Source: Pirellulales bacterium
Lineage (GTDB): Bacteria; Planctomycetota; Planctomycetia; Pirellulales; JADZDJ01
Length of the DNA stretch: 64,000 nt
Reading direction: 5' to 3'
Assembly (NCBI GenBank): GCA_020851115.1
Contig: JADZDJ010000092.1
Location: 1-64,000 of the forward strand
Shown here one piece after another: positions 35,229-45,695 of the stretch; the stretch's first letter is position 1; every line of letters begins with the position of its first letter. Below the pieces are notes generated by a model that was not told where the DNA came from, searched no databases, and saw only the letters and a list, made by a program, of their open reading frames with translations. A program made the position numbers and the translations under genes.

Positions 35229-35684
35229 CTAACGGAGCAAATAATACACATCCGTCCGAATTTTTCCGGGATCTTTGTTCCACTCGTCTTCCCAATGCGC
35301 ATAAACTTCCCAACTCGGTCCACCTAGCGCCCGCCCATTGGCCGCGCACCATTGCTGAATTGCTTCGTGCGCCTTGTAGAGGCCGCCGTAGGGGCCATAG
35401 TGGGTTGTTGCAGCAACGGGTCCGGTAGGGAGTGAGGAACCGATGACTTCGCCTTGCCCGACAAAGGGCGCGGTCAGTTCGACGCCGACTTCCAAGTTAA
35501 TCGCGCAGTCAAAATAAATGGCAACATGCCGTCCTGCGCCGGCAACTTGATCGGCGCGAATGACGCTCCAGACCGCTCCACAGGCTTCCGGCACAACTTT
35601 GGGCAATTCCAACTGCTTCGCTCGTCGGCGCACCACGGCAAGCGGACAATAGTCTTGTTGCTCCAAACGGATCTCGTATTCCAT
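35229..35684 (-). CDS. GyrI-like small-molecule-binding protein
   Basis: A 151-residue single-domain protein of the GyrI/AraC effector-binding (SRPBCC-like SOUL/GyrI) fold. Supporting segments are LPKVVPEACGAVWSVIRA, VAIYFDCAINLEVGVEL, the typical PTGPVAATTHYGPYGGLYKAHEAIQQWCAANG and the end SWEVYAHWEDEWNKDPGKIRTDVYYLLR. Such proteins bind hydrophobic ligands or gyrase. There is no DNA-binding domain. The ATG at 35684 starts the domain; the frame runs on to 36005 but that part overlaps the kinase gene and is not protein-like. Confidence 0.85.
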   Translation of the reverse strand: MEYEIRLEQQDYCPLAVVRRRAKQLELPKVVPEACGAVWSVIRADQVAGAGRHVAIYFDCAINLEVGVELTAPFVGQGEVIGSSLPTGPVAATTHYGPYGGLYKAHEAIQQWCAANGRALGGPSWEVYAHWEDEWNKDPGKIRTDVYYLLR

Positions 35685-35983
35685 GCAAACAACCTCGGGT
35701 GGCCTTGAAAATAAGGAAGTGGCAAGTCGGTAAAGTGCTGTCGGACGGTTCAAAGATGCTATCCGGAGGGCGGCAAAAACTAAAGCCCGCGCGACCTTTG
35801 AAATTGACGAGCGCTCAACCACCGCGTTCTCACAAGCGAGGCTCGGAACAGGGATGTTACGCGCATCGGCGTCGCTGCTGTTGGGGCCGAAGTTGGAAGT
35901 CCATCGGGATCCATCGGGATCGACGAAGTTCAAGGTTCGTCTCGACAACTTCCACTCGCCCGAAGGATGGCAACGAGCGTCGC

Positions 35984-37087
35984 TTATTCCAACTCCTCCA
36001 GCCACAATCTTAGCTCATTTTCGTACTCGCTAGCCAAACCACCAACGATGAGTTGGCGTAAAAAGCTCGCGGCCCCTTCTTTGACCAGGTCGGCCGCTTC
36101 GGCGCTGGGAAAACGCCGAGCTGGGTCGGGAGAAATCAGGCCGCGGCAGAAGGTCATCAGGAGTTCGTTGCAGGTGACTTCGTCCGGCAGAATGGTCGGC
36201 AGCTTATGGGCAAGCGTGCGTTTGCCTTCCAACAAGTCCTTATAGGTCGTCATCCCGGCAAAAGGCGAACGCCCGGCCAGCATTTCAATCAGCACATAGC
36301 CCAGGCTGGCCAAATCGGAACGAGGAGAATGATTCCCGCCCTCAAGCACTTCAGGGGCGGCATACGTCGGAGTGCAGGTCCGCAGCGGAGGCATGGCGTC
36401 GAGCGCCAATGCAGAGCCCATATCCACGATCTTCGCGTTGCCGGTTCGCTTGAGCATGATGTTCGACGGCTTGACGTCGCCATGTACGATATTGTCGCGA
36501 TGCAAGGCAGCCAGTCCCGCCAGGCAGTCGCGGACAATGCTCACGGCAATCCCCGGTTTCAGTCGCGGCTGCATCGGCCCGGACGTGATCACAACGTTGT
36601 TCAAATACGCCCAACGCTTGTCGTTCACCTGCTTGCGCACGTGGTCGTACATGCTGCGCGTCAGCAGTTGGGCGAGGTCGTACCCATCGATCCACTCCAT
36701 TTCCATCAGCCGAATGCGGTTGCGATCGACAAAATTATGTACGTCAAGCAAATTGTCTTGCTGAATCTGCGCGATCCGAGCCGCGACTGCGGCGATCCGC
36801 CCCATGGCCTCATCGTAGGCGCAGGCGTCTTCATATCGCTCTGGCGAGAAAATCTTAACGGCTACTGGAAGAGTGAAACCATCCGTCCCGCGACGCTGGC
36901 TCAGATAGACGACGCCCTGACCGCCAGCCCCCAGCAGCTTGTGCAGGTGCAGGTGCTCGGTCCAGCTCATCCGCTGGTCATCTATCAGCTTGTGATACCG
37001 ATCGAGCAATTCGTCGCAGTTGCGTCGAACTGCATGCCCGCCGTGCGTGATGGTGAGCGGGTTGTCCAACAGAAAGGTGGTGTTCAT
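35984..37087 (-). CDS. Serine/threonine protein kinase
   Basis: A 367-residue Hanks-type kinase without a membrane helix or sensor domain. The glycine loop is LLGAGGQGVVYLSQ (from about residue 52), the ATP lysine is Lys78 in VAVKIF, the catalytic loop is HGDVKPSNIML (202-212) in place of H-R-D, and the magnesium loop is DMG (222-224) in place of D-F-G; the catalytic Asp and Asn and the metal Asp are all kept, so activity is likely. TPTYAAPEVLEGG and LASLGYVLIEMLAGRSPF close the core. Lack of Arg in H-G-D means it is not regulated by the usual activation-loop phosphate pocket. The ATG at 37087 is preferred over 37135. Confidence 0.9.
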   Translation of the reverse strand: MNTTFLLDNPLTITHGGHAVRRNCDELLDRYHKLIDDQRMSWTEHLHLHKLLGAGGQGVVYLSQRRGTDGFTLPVAVKIFSPERYEDACAYDEAMGRIAAVAARIAQIQQDNLLDVHNFVDRNRIRLMEMEWIDGYDLAQLLTRSMYDHVRKQVNDKRWAYLNNVVITSGPMQPRLKPGIAVSIVRDCLAGLAALHRDNIVHGDVKPSNIMLKRTGNAKIVDMGSALALDAMPPLRTCTPTYAAPEVLEGGNHSPRSDLASLGYVLIEMLAGRSPFAGMTTYKDLLEGKRTLAHKLPTILPDEVTCNELLMTFCRGLISPDPARRFPSAEAADLVKEGAASFLRQLIVGGLASEYENELRLWLEELE

Positions 37088-37347
37088 CGAAGCGAGTAAT
37101 ACAGCGGTGTGGTGGGTGCCGTCAATCTTTGGCAAGCCTCATTTTAAGTTGAGGCGTTCGGCGGTGGGAAGGCGAAACGTGGAAAATGGCCTTACGCTCG
37201 CGGACGGATCCTCCTTATAGCAAAATTGCACGAATTCGCCGACCACAAATGGCAATTTTACCGCGGCAGTCGCTGGTCTGGCCAATAGCCGAAATGTTAT
37301 ACTGCTAGCTCCTATCTTTCCGCTGCCGAGGCGTTCTGATATCCACG

Positions 37348-37636
37348 ATGCGATTCTCCCGCCGGCCGAGTTTGTTCGCGCTCGTTTGCGTCTGGCTTCT
37401 TCCCGCCGACCTTTTTACCGACGCCGATGACAAACCCATGGTCGACGCAAAAAACCGCGCTGGCGGCGGTCAGCTATTACCGCGAAATTCGCACGCTCTT
37501 TCAAGAGCATTGCCACGGCTGCCAACTGCCGCCAAAAAAGAGCGGAGACTACGTGATGACCTTGTATGCCGAATTGCTCAAGGCTGGCGAGAGCAAACAC
37601 CGGAGATCGTTCCGGGTAACCCAAGACCTGGTTTGA
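37348..37636 (+). pseudogene. Remnant of a PSD1-type cytochrome c protein
   Basis: The ATG at 37348 opens a signal peptide (MRFSRRPSLFALVCVWLLPADLF) ending in DADDKPMVDAK. Around an A6 tract (37449-37454) the coding frame shifts, and the other frame reads AAVSYYREIRTLFQEHCHGCQLPPKKSGDY, the heme c motif region (CHGC) that starts planctomycete Planctomycete-cytochrome-C/DUF1549 proteins. After GES at about 37592 another shift gives a TPEIVPGNP phrase, and nothing resembling the rest of these proteins (usually over 700 residues) follows. It is therefore a decayed N-terminal fragment with at least two frameshifts. Confidence 0.75.
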
Positions 37637-37791
37637 GCGCTCATCAACAACGCGGCATTTCTGCTGAATCGGTGATTTCGCGGCATTTCGCGGCGAACTC
37701 GCATGGCGTCGGTGGCCGCGGCGCGCCATAATACGGGAACTTACCCAGGTTCTACGGATTCAATTTTTCTCTCGCCTACGGAGTGCGTGTC

Positions 37792-39441
37792 ATGCGAACT
37801 GTTCTGCGCCTGCTGCCGGTCGTGGTCGCGGCAGTTTTTCTTTCGCTCGTGTCCACCAGCCATGCCGAAAACGAAGGCCAAGACGATCTATCGGCGGCAA
37901 TCGACAAGCGGCTCGCGACCCAAAAAAGCCTGGCCGACTTGGAGACGATCATTCGCCTGTGCGAAAGCGCCATTCAAAAAGGGCTTGATGAATCGAATAC
38001 GAAGTTGGCGAATAACGTGCTGACCAGTACCCTGCTGGAACGCGCCAACGAGCGCACCAGGTTGATCGTAACGCAAGTTCCGCCGAACTGGGCTCAACTT
38101 CGCCAACAAGCGCTCGAGGACTTGGAACAAGCCCTCAAGCGCGATCCGAAACTAGCGAAGGCGCATTTGCTTGTCGCACGACTGCAAAGCCTTCCCCCCG
38201 GCGACCGGGTGGCTGCGGAAAAAGCCGCCGAGAAGGCGGTCGAGCTTGCGGGAGACGACGCCGAAACCAAAGTCGAATCGCTCATCGTCTCGGCGAACCT
38301 CACCGACGAAGTGGCGAAAAAACTGGACCTGATCAACCAAGCCGCCAACCTTGTTCCGAACAACAGCGAAGTGTTGCGGATGCGCGGTATTGTCTTGTTG
38401 GCCGTCGGCAAAGTGGCGGAAGCAGTGGCCGACTTTCAAGCGCTGGTCAAGGCCGATCCCAAAAATGCCGAAGCGCTGAACGATCTCGGCTCAGCGCTCA
38501 TGCTGGCAAATCGAGACAACGAGGCGGTGGAAGCTTTTGGGGCGGCGATTGAGCAATCGCCCGAAGAACCTCGCTGGTATTTGAACCGCGCGCGCGCTTA
38601 TTTGCTCGGCCGCCATTTCGGCAAGGCCCTCGAAGATTTGGACTACACGCACAAGCTCGCCCCCGGTAATCCGCTGGTGCTGCTCTTTCGCGCGCGAGCC
38701 AACCAAGGCGCTGGCAATTTAGACGCGGCAAAGGACGATATCGCAGCCGCGCTGAAAGACCGCCCCCAGATGCCGCCGGCCGCGTTGGCAATTCTTTCAC
38801 TGGGCAGCGAAAACGTCCATCAGGCCGCCGCCGATCTAGAAGAACTTGTCAAAGTCGTTCCGAACAATGCAGCGCTATCGGCGCAACTGGGAATGGTCTA
38901 TCTGGGTAATAAACAGCCCCACAAGTCCATTGAAAAATGCGCCGCGGCTTTGGAGCAAGACCCCGAGAACTATTTGGCCCTCCGCACGCGGGCCGATGCG
39001 CTGCTGAGCGTCGGCCAACATGCGGAAGCGATTGCCGACTACGAAAAGGCCATCCGGATGAAGCCCAACGACGACGGCGTCTTAAACAATCTGGCCTGGG
39101 TGCTGGCCACGTCACCGGACGACAAACTGCGCGATGGGAAGCGGTCCATCGAAATCGCCAAGCGGGCCTGTGAAGCGACCGGCTACCGCAAGGCAACCAT
39201 GCTTAGCACGCTGGCGGCAGCCTATGCAGAGACGGGCGATTGGGAAAAAGCCGTCGAGTGGTCGAAAAAAGCCGCCGAAGCGGGAGATGAAGCCGACGAC
39301 ACCTCCGATCAGCTCCAGCGCGAATTGGCCAGCTACGAGGCCAAGAAACCGTGGCGCGAAAAGCAAGAAATGAAAGACGAAACGCCGCCCAAAGCCGAAA
39401 ACAACGGCGCGGCCACTCCGGAAGATTCCGCGGCGAAGTAG
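37792..39441 (+). CDS. Exported tetratricopeptide-repeat protein
   Basis: A 549-residue protein with a signal peptide (MRTVLRLLPVVVAAVFLSLVSTSHA) and about ten TPR units covering most of its length, e.g. VLRMRGIVLLAVGKVAEAVADFQALVKADPKNAEALNDLGSALMLANRDNEAVEAFGAAIEQSP written in 34-residue steps. TPRs bind partner proteins. The tail (about 520-549) is charged and Pro/Ala rich. The ATG at 37792 follows GGAG at 37780; a GTG three codons upstream is less likely. Terminated by the hairpin at 39453. Partner unknown. Confidence 0.88.
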   Translation: MRTVLRLLPVVVAAVFLSLVSTSHAENEGQDDLSAAIDKRLATQKSLADLETIIRLCESAIQKGLDESNTKLANNVLTSTLLERANERTRLIVTQVPPNWAQLRQQALEDLEQALKRDPKLAKAHLLVARLQSLPPGDRVAAEKAAEKAVELAGDDAETKVESLIVSANLTDEVAKKLDLINQAANLVPNNSEVLRMRGIVLLAVGKVAEAVADFQALVKADPKNAEALNDLGSALMLANRDNEAVEAFGAAIEQSPEEPRWYLNRARAYLLGRHFGKALEDLDYTHKLAPGNPLVLLFRARANQGAGNLDAAKDDIAAALKDRPQMPPAALAILSLGSENVHQAAADLEELVKVVPNNAALSAQLGMVYLGNKQPHKSIEKCAAALEQDPENYLALRTRADALLSVGQHAEAIADYEKAIRMKPNDDGVLNNLAWVLATSPDDKLRDGKRSIEIAKRACEATGYRKATMLSTLAAAYAETGDWEKAVEWSKKAAEAGDEADDTSDQLQRELASYEAKKPWREKQEMKDETPPKAENNGAATPEDSAAK

Positions 39442-39452
39442 CTCAAGCAACA

Positions 39453-39480
39453 AAGCCCAGAGGATGAATCCCCTGGGCTT
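39453..39480. terminator. Hairpin between convergent genes, possible bidirectional terminator
   Basis: AAGCCCAG at 39453-39460 pairs with CTGGGCTT at 39473-39480, with further GG/CC pairs inside and a short loop. It lies directly after the TPR gene stop and before the convergent 39553 gene. There is no long T run, so termination efficiency is uncertain. Confidence 0.55.
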
Positions 39481-39552
39481 GTCGCACATCGTGTCGTGCC
39501 GGGCCTCCGTGCCGTCGGTCGCCTTTCGGCGCTTCGTTCATTGGACCAGGCG

Positions 39553-40332
39553 TTATTCAGCCGAGACCGTCCAATCGCCGTCGGCCGAAATATTCAGGAA
39601 GTAAATGCCCGGATTCTCGATGCTCACCGGCTTCGAGCCTTCAAATTGGCCCAGCGTGTTCACCAAGTGGGTCACGGTTCGGCCGTCTCGGTCGGCCAAG
39701 CGCACCTTGAATCGGCCCTCGCCGTTGTGGTTCAACTTGAATACCACAAGGCCCTTGTCGAGCTGAATGAAGGGTGTGGTTTTGTGGCCATTGCCTTCGA
39801 GCGTGGTTGGCGTCGATTGGCCGACTTCTGGTGTCGGCTGAGTCAACGTCGCTCGCCACTGGCCATCGGTTTCCACGTCGAGCAGCGCTTGCATCGGTCG
39901 ATCGACGAACAAGCTCGTTTCCCCCACGAACGGCCCAATCTGGTTTACCGGCGTGTCGATTTCCTTGCCGTTGTCGTCGAGCAAGCGGACGATGAAATTC
40001 GTGTCGCCGTCGTTTTCGACTTTCAAAATGCACAAGCCGCGCTGCAAGTTGAACTTCTTCGATGCCTGGCGGCCATGGCCTTGCAATTCGATGGCTTTGG
40101 TTTCAGCCTGCCGCGCATGCTGTCGATCGGCCGATCGGCGCTGGGAGGTCTCGTCGCTGAAGTTCTGCTCGTCGTCGGTTGGCTGCGATTGCTCGTACTG
40201 CTTGGTCTGCAATTGCGGGCGGCTTTCGTTGCCGTACTGGTCGTCGCGGGCGAACGCCATCACGGCGACCGTAAAGCCAAACGTACAGCCCGCCAGCAGC
40301 GCGGCCCAGCCAAAAGTCTTTCGGAAAATCAT
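39553..40332 (-). CDS. Hypothetical exported protein with two internal repeats
   Basis: A 259-residue protein with an N-terminal hydrophobic signal or anchor (WAALLAGCTFGFTVAVMAF), a Gln/Asp/Ser-rich linker (about 30-80) and two beta-rich repeats: about 84-170 (GHGRQASKKFNLQRGL...ETDGQWRATL) and about 179-259 (GNGHKTTPFIQLDKGL...SADGDWTVSAE). Both show the order GHG/GNGH, L-x-x-G-L, V/L-x-x-(N/H)-G, F-x-V-R-L-x-D-x-(D/N)-G-(K/R), D-G-x-W. The ATG follows a good ribosome site (GAGGAG). I do not recognise the family; repeats resemble carbohydrate- or cell-surface sandwich domains. Confidence 0.8.
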   Translation of the reverse strand: MIFRKTFGWAALLAGCTFGFTVAVMAFARDDQYGNESRPQLQTKQYEQSQPTDDEQNFSDETSQRRSADRQHARQAETKAIELQGHGRQASKKFNLQRGLCILKVENDGDTNFIVRLLDDNGKEIDTPVNQIGPFVGETSLFVDRPMQALLDVETDGQWRATLTQPTPEVGQSTPTTLEGNGHKTTPFIQLDKGLVVFKLNHNGEGRFKVRLADRDGRTVTHLVNTLGQFEGSKPVSIENPGIYFLNISADGDWTVSAE

Positions 40333-40565
40333 GCCTGTTTCTCCTCAATAATCTGAATAGCCCCGAAGCGTGCAAAGTGCGTTCGCTTCAGCAAGCATCG
40401 GCCAGTTCGAAGTAAGGGCCGGCGCTTACCACCCAAATATGGGTTAGAGAATTGCGCGATACCACCGCGAAACACCCCTGAGCGAGAATCTTGATCGACG
40501 CATCCAGGCTGGCCCAAGTCGCTGTGGCTGCCAGACAACGGCGTCGTAATTCGGCAACAGCGGCG

Positions 40566-41123
40566 TCACCGCCGCCGCGTGGCGCAGGCGCTAGAAACCG
40601 CACAAGCGGTGGCGCAAAGTGTGCATCCGCGTCCTGCGGCTTCCTCGGTCCCGCAACCGGGGCCGCAGCCTTCCGACAGCGTTGCGGCAAATTGACGAAA
40701 TTGCGATGCGGCGTCGTAAACCTCAGCCAGTTCCGCGGTGATTGCTTCGACCTCGGCGGTGATTTCGCCAAGAAAATAGAAGAACAGCGAACGGCCGTCG
40801 AACAGGTGCTCGACGTCGACCAGCGTGGTCGATATGCCGCGATCCTGCAACCGCGTCGCACAAGCATCGAGCGCGGCCTGCCGTTTCTGCTGAAGTCTAG
40901 ACTCCAATAATTCGTCCTCCACGGTCATTCCACGGAGAATCGACCCATCGGAGTGGCCACCGGTGGTTTGTTCGTCGGCCGGTCCCAGCACTTCGCCGAT
41001 TTCCAGCCCGCGACTGGTGCGGACGATCACCCGGCTCGCGCGGCGGTACGCCACGGCATCGACCGACGTAAACCGCCCGACGTGCCCCATCGCACCGACA
41101 CGAATGAAATGCTGCCGCGACAT
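40566..41123 (-). CDS. PSP1-domain protein (YaaT/RicT-like)
   Basis: A 185-residue protein with the PSP1 C-terminal domain: HFIRVGAMGHVGRFTSVDAVAYRRASRVIVRTSRGLEIGEVL, then RLQDRGISTTLVDVEHLFDGRSLFFYFLGE. In Bacillus the relative RicT takes part in a 4Fe-4S-containing Y-complex affecting RNase Y. The C-terminal Cys-rich tail (GCGPGCGTEEAAGRGCTLCATACAVSSAC) holds seven Cys and could bind an Fe-S cluster or zinc, which is a known planctomycete trait. The ATG at 41123 suits the domain. The 230-base gap downstream holds a short frame ending LTHIWVVSAGPYFELADAC (stop at 40388) that looks coding but has no visible start. Confidence 0.85.
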   Translation of the reverse strand: MSRQHFIRVGAMGHVGRFTSVDAVAYRRASRVIVRTSRGLEIGEVLGPADEQTTGGHSDGSILRGMTVEDELLESRLQQKRQAALDACATRLQDRGISTTLVDVEHLFDGRSLFFYFLGEITAEVEAITAELAEVYDAASQFRQFAATLSEGCGPGCGTEEAAGRGCTLCATACAVSSACATRRR

Positions 41124-41357
41124 GTTCAAAATCCAAGGCTCTCGACCGAACTTTGTTCGCAAACTGGCTTCGGCCTCTCATCGCGACCGCGTCGAGTAAG
41201 CCATTGAAAGGGCGTTCCGCGCCACCGCTCGATGATACAATACGAATGCAATTTCGTCAGCATCTTCGCGCTGCAGCGGCCGAATAATCCGCTGCGCAGC
41301 TCGAACATGCGTCCCCTTCAGCTCGAGGGTTCCGCGGGAGCCAAGTCGTCCGATCCA

Positions 41358-42860
41358 TCATTGTTCCCAGCCCAACGTCCGCTCGACCGCCCGCTTCCAT
41401 CGCGATTGTTTGGCCGCGCGATCATCGGCCGACATCGTGGGGGAAAATGCGTGGTCGAGGGCCCAGTTCTTCGTAATCTCCGCCGTGTCGTTCCAAAAGC
41501 CGACGGCCAGCCCGGCCAGATAGGCGGCGCCCAGGGCCGTGGTTTCGGCGACCGTGGGGCGGACGACGGGAACGCCGAGAATGTCGGCTTGAAATTGCAT
41601 CAAGTGATTGTTGATGCTGGCGCCGCCGTCCACCTTGAGACGGGCGAGCTTGATGCCGGCGTCTTGTTCCATCGCGTGCAGCACGTCGCACGTTTGAAAC
41701 GCCATCGATTCGAGGGCCGCCCGCGCAAGATGGCCGGCCGTGGTGCCGCGGGTAATGCCGAACATCGCTCCGCGAGCGTATTGATCCCAGTACGGAGCAC
41801 CCAGACCTACCAGCGCAGGGACGAAAACCACGCCACCGGAATCTTCCACCGTGGCGGCGAGCTTTTCGATTTCAACGCTACGCTCGATGATGCGCAGACC
41901 GTCGCGGAGCCATTGGACGACCGCGCCGGCGATGAACACCGAGCCTTCGAGACAGTATGTCGTTTTGCCGTTCCGTTGCCAGCCGACCGTGGTCAGAAGT
42001 TGGTGCTTCGACACGACAGGCTTGTCGCCGACATTGAGCAGCATGAAGCAGCCCGTGCCGTAGGTGTTTTTGGCGTCGCCCACCTCGAAGCAAGCCTGGC
42101 CGAACGTGGCGGCTTGCTGGTCGCCGGCGCAGCCGCTAATGCGAATGGGTGCGTCGAACAAGTGCGGATCGGTCTCACCGTAAACCTCGCTCGACGATCT
42201 TACTTCCGGGAGCATCGCGCGCGGAACATCGAGAAGTTTTAATAAGTCGTCGTCCCAATCGAGTGCCTTCAAGTTGAAGAGCATCGTCCGACTGGCATTG
42301 GTGACATCGGTGACGTGGCACTTGCCGCCGGTGAGCCGCCAGATGAGCAGCGAGTCGATCGTGCCAAACAGGATTTCGCCGTGGGCGGCGCGTTGGCGCA
42401 GGCCAGGGTTTGAATCGAGCAAATGTTTGATCTTGGTGCCGGAGAAATAGGCGTCGATCACCAGCCCCGTTTTTTCGCGAACCATTTTCTCGTGCCCGTC
42501 GGCTTTCAGGCGGTCGCAGATCGGCGCGCTGACGCGGCTTTGCCAAACGATCGCGTTGGCGATCGGCTTGCCCGTGTCGCGCTCCCACAAGACGGTCGTT
42601 TCGCGCTGGTTCGTGATGCCGATCGCAGCAATGTCGGCGGCCTTTGCGCCGGCGCGGGCCATCGCTTCGCGGGCGACGGAAAGCTGCGTGTTCCAAATCG
42701 CTTCGGCATCGTGTTCGACAATGCCGGGCGATGGCAGAAGTTGCGGGAATTCTTGCTGAGCCATCGCCACCGGGCGGCCGTCGTGGCCGAACACGATCGC
42801 TCGGCTCGAGGTGGTGCCTTGGTCGAGAGCGAGGATGAATCGCTTCGTGGTGCTGCTCAT
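41358..42860 (-). CDS. glpK: Glycerol kinase
   Basis: A 500-residue FGGY kinase that converts glycerol to glycerol 3-phosphate. Hallmarks: [17 protein letters not shown] at the N-terminus, [96 protein letters not shown] and the C-terminal [27 protein letters not shown]. The ATG at 42860 gives the standard length; the track-length frame to 42950 adds a basic extension that is not family-like. No glpF or glpD is adjacent, and a phosphatase gene lies just upstream on the same strand. Confidence 0.96.
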   Translation of the reverse strand: MSSTTKRFILALDQGTTSSRAIVFGHDGRPVAMAQQEFPQLLPSPGIVEHDAEAIWNTQLSVAREAMARAGAKAADIAAIGITNQRETTVLWERDTGKPIANAIVWQSRVSAPICDRLKADGHEKMVREKTGLVIDAYFSGTKIKHLLDSNPGLRQRAAHGEILFGTIDSLLIWRLTGGKCHVTDVTNASRTMLFNLKALDWDDDLLKLLDVPRAMLPEVRSSSEVYGETDPHLFDAPIRISGCAGDQQAATFGQACFEVGDAKNTYGTGCFMLLNVGDKPVVSKHQLLTTVGWQRNGKTTYCLEGSVFIAGAVVQWLRDGLRIIERSVEIEKLAATVEDSGGVVFVPALVGLGAPYWDQYARGAMFGITRGTTAGHLARAALESMAFQTCDVLHAMEQDAGIKLARLKVDGGASINNHLMQFQADILGVPVVRPTVAETTALGAAYLAGLAVGFWNDTAEITKNWALDHAFSPTMSADDRAAKQSRWKRAVERTLGWEQ

Positions 42861-42864
42861 GGGG

Positions 42865-43425
42865 TCATGCCTCGAGCGTAAGCCCTGCGGCGGTTCTCTC
42901 GAAAATGTACGCTTTCGCATACTTCGCGAACCGAATCTTCGGCCCGACAAAGCCGCGGCGACGAAGTTCGACGCTCAAAGACGACATCACACCCGCGTGC
43001 GAAACAACGAGCGTATCTCGATCCATGGCGCAAAGCCGATCGGAGACCGCAGCGATGCGCGTGCGAAATTCGTCTCGGCACGCACGCTGCGACGGATGCC
43101 CCGTCAACCACGACAGCCACAGCAGCCATGTCCATGCCACCAGCGGCAACCGCAAGCTGCCCGTTTGAAACGGCGAGAACTGCGCCTCGCGGAGCAACGG
43201 GGTATAGGCGATTTCTCCCCGAAAAACCGCGGTTGCCGTGCATCGCGCCCGCGACATGTCGCTTGCCAGACACGCCCGCCACGAAACGTTCCCTAATTCA
43301 AAGTCCCCCACGGTCGTCTCCGCCGCATCGTACCGCTCGAGCCACGCTTGCAATTCCCCGGCCGTTTTCCAACCGCTGGGAAACGGCTCGGCGACGGGGA
43401 AATGTCGTAGTAGTCCGATGCGCAC
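42865..43425 (-). CDS. Histidine phosphatase family protein
   Basis: A protein of about 186 residues of the phosphoglycerate-mutase/histidine phosphatase family, shown by the phosphohistidine motif GLLRHFPV (R-H) at the N-terminus, [13 protein letters not shown] for the second arginine, and [11 protein letters not shown] with the second histidine. Start uncertain: the GTG at 43425 sits at the domain edge; the open frame continues to 43536 through the neighbouring gene. It ends five bases before the glpK start. Substrate unknown; related proteins dephosphorylate cobalamin precursors or sugar phosphates. Confidence 0.82.
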   Translation of the reverse strand: MRIGLLRHFPVAEPFPSGWKTAGELQAWLERYDAAETTVGDFELGNVSWRACLASDMSRARCTATAVFRGEIAYTPLLREAQFSPFQTGSLRLPLVAWTWLLWLSWLTGHPSQRACRDEFRTRIAAVSDRLCAMDRDTLVVSHAGVMSSLSVELRRRGFVGPKIRFAKYAKAYIFERTAAGLTLEA

Positions 43426-43477
43426 AGTTAAATTTTCATGAGCCAGACGGATGCCGATGCTTCCAATCGTTTCCGCC

Positions 43478-43870
43478 TCATCGCCGGCCGCAGCAGTGCT
43501 TATATTTCCGTCCGCTGCCGCACGGACGGAGCGCATTGCGACGCGTTTCCGGCTGTGGATCGACTCGGCGAGGTATCGCAGCGAATCTGGAGGTGGAACG
43601 GCTCCGGTGCAAGCCTGGAAACATGTCCTCGTGGCGCTGAATCATCGGCTCGATCACTTTTTGCCGAAACTCTACAAGTTCGTCCCCTTCCAATCCCAAA
43701 GCTTGCTCGATGGTTGCCAAGAATTCGGCTCGTTTCGTCTCCGGCAGCAGCGCCAAGCTCCAGCAAATTTGCCCGATTGAAAACGCACGTTCCAATTGTT
43801 TCTTGGAGCCATCGGTGGCTTCGATCAACGGGCTCGTATATTCCACGAAGCGGCCTGCAATCGCTCCCAT
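43478..43870 (-). CDS. SEC-C motif protein
   Basis: A 130-residue protein whose C-terminus is a SEC-C zinc motif (PCGSGRKYKHCCGRR), as at the end of SecA; the first of the four usual Cys is replaced by Arg-Pro (RPCGSG rather than C-P-C-G-S-G). The N-terminal 85 residues are helical (FVEYTSPLIEATDGSKKQLERAFSIGQICWSLALL...). SEC-C proteins outside SecA are mostly uncharacterised. It precedes the histidine phosphatase gene on the same strand with a gap of about 50 bases. Confidence 0.75.
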   Translation of the reverse strand: MGAIAGRFVEYTSPLIEATDGSKKQLERAFSIGQICWSLALLPETKRAEFLATIEQALGLEGDELVEFRQKVIEPMIQRHEDMFPGLHRSRSTSRFAAIPRRVDPQPETRRNALRPCGSGRKYKHCCGRR

Positions 43871-44173
43871 CCCAAGACCTCCTGTATCGAGGGTCGTAAC
43901 CGATCAAAGCCAGCACGATCAATCCTCGCCGCACAGGGCGCGCGGCGTCGTTCAAAACAGCCACAACTCACGTCCCGTCGCATCGCCGGGGAAGAAGCGG
44001 AAGACACTAGTCAGCGTGTCTCTCTCGCCGATGGTCGTGGTTTCCGCTGCCATGCTATCTCGCAATTCGCTCGTTTGGCAATAGCGCTACGGTGTAGATT
44101 TTCGGAACGGAGTTCGCAGGATGTCCGCCGTGCCCAAGGCGCTGCATGGAGCCGTCGTGGTTGAATCCAGCGA
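43871..44173. other. Intergenic region
   Basis: Both flanking genes read leftwards. Several short frames here have no family resemblance, and no terminator or promoter stands out. Confidence 0.4.
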
Positions 44174-45286
<1,113 letters not shown>

Positions 45287-45584
45287 GGGCGGAACGTTCG
45301 AGGTTCGAGGTTCGGGAGTCGAGCAGCAAGGAACCGGATTCAACAACACGCCAGAGGCGACAATCTGCCCACCGGGTTGAACGATTCTAACGGATCAAGG
45401 CCGTTGTTTCATGGCTTCCGACCGCAACGGCGGCCATTTTCCGAGCAGCGAGCGGCTGAAGCGCGAGGCAATTCCCGATTGGCTCTCGATTCGCCGCCGG
45501 TCGGTCGGCTACACGCCCTTCAGCCAGTCCACGGTCTACAATAGCAGCGACGGCAGTCCGCCCGGCACGTCCGCCATCAAGTAG
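45287..45584. other. Start of accessory region, no supported gene
   Basis: The region from 45287 to 46189 has no intact gene. This first part includes the aminotransferase promoter and in-frame pieces of a decayed RHS protein on the plus strand (VYNSSDGSPPGTSAIK, then stop TAG at 45582). Confidence 0.45.
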
Positions 45585-45695
45585 AAGATCCTTTACACCG
45601 GCCGGCAGCTCGACCCCGAGACGTTGCTCTACGATTACCGAGCGCGGTATTATCATCCCACGCTAAGCAGGTTCGTGGGGAGCGGGCCGGAAGCA
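45585..45695 (+). pseudogene. RHS-repeat core remnant
   Basis: Plus-strand frame 45585 reads KILYTGRQLDPETLLYDYRA followed by RYYHPTLSRFVGSGPE. This is the RHS-repeat-associated core signature (L-Y-T-G-R-x-x-D-P-E-T-G-L-Y-x-x-R-A-R-Y-Y). An in-frame TAG directly precedes it and no open frame continues on either side, so it is a remnant of a large RHS/YD-repeat protein, a class of toxin or surface protein common in horizontally acquired DNA. Confidence 0.75.

Noticed and set aside
39496-40356. 286-codon plus-strand frame opposite the two-repeat protein
   Set aside because: The minus-strand gene has a good ribosome site, signal peptide and internal repeats; the plus frame is a codon-pattern shadow.
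41232-42242. 336-codon plus-strand frame opposite glpK
   Set aside because: Lies entirely within glycerol kinase, which is unambiguous.
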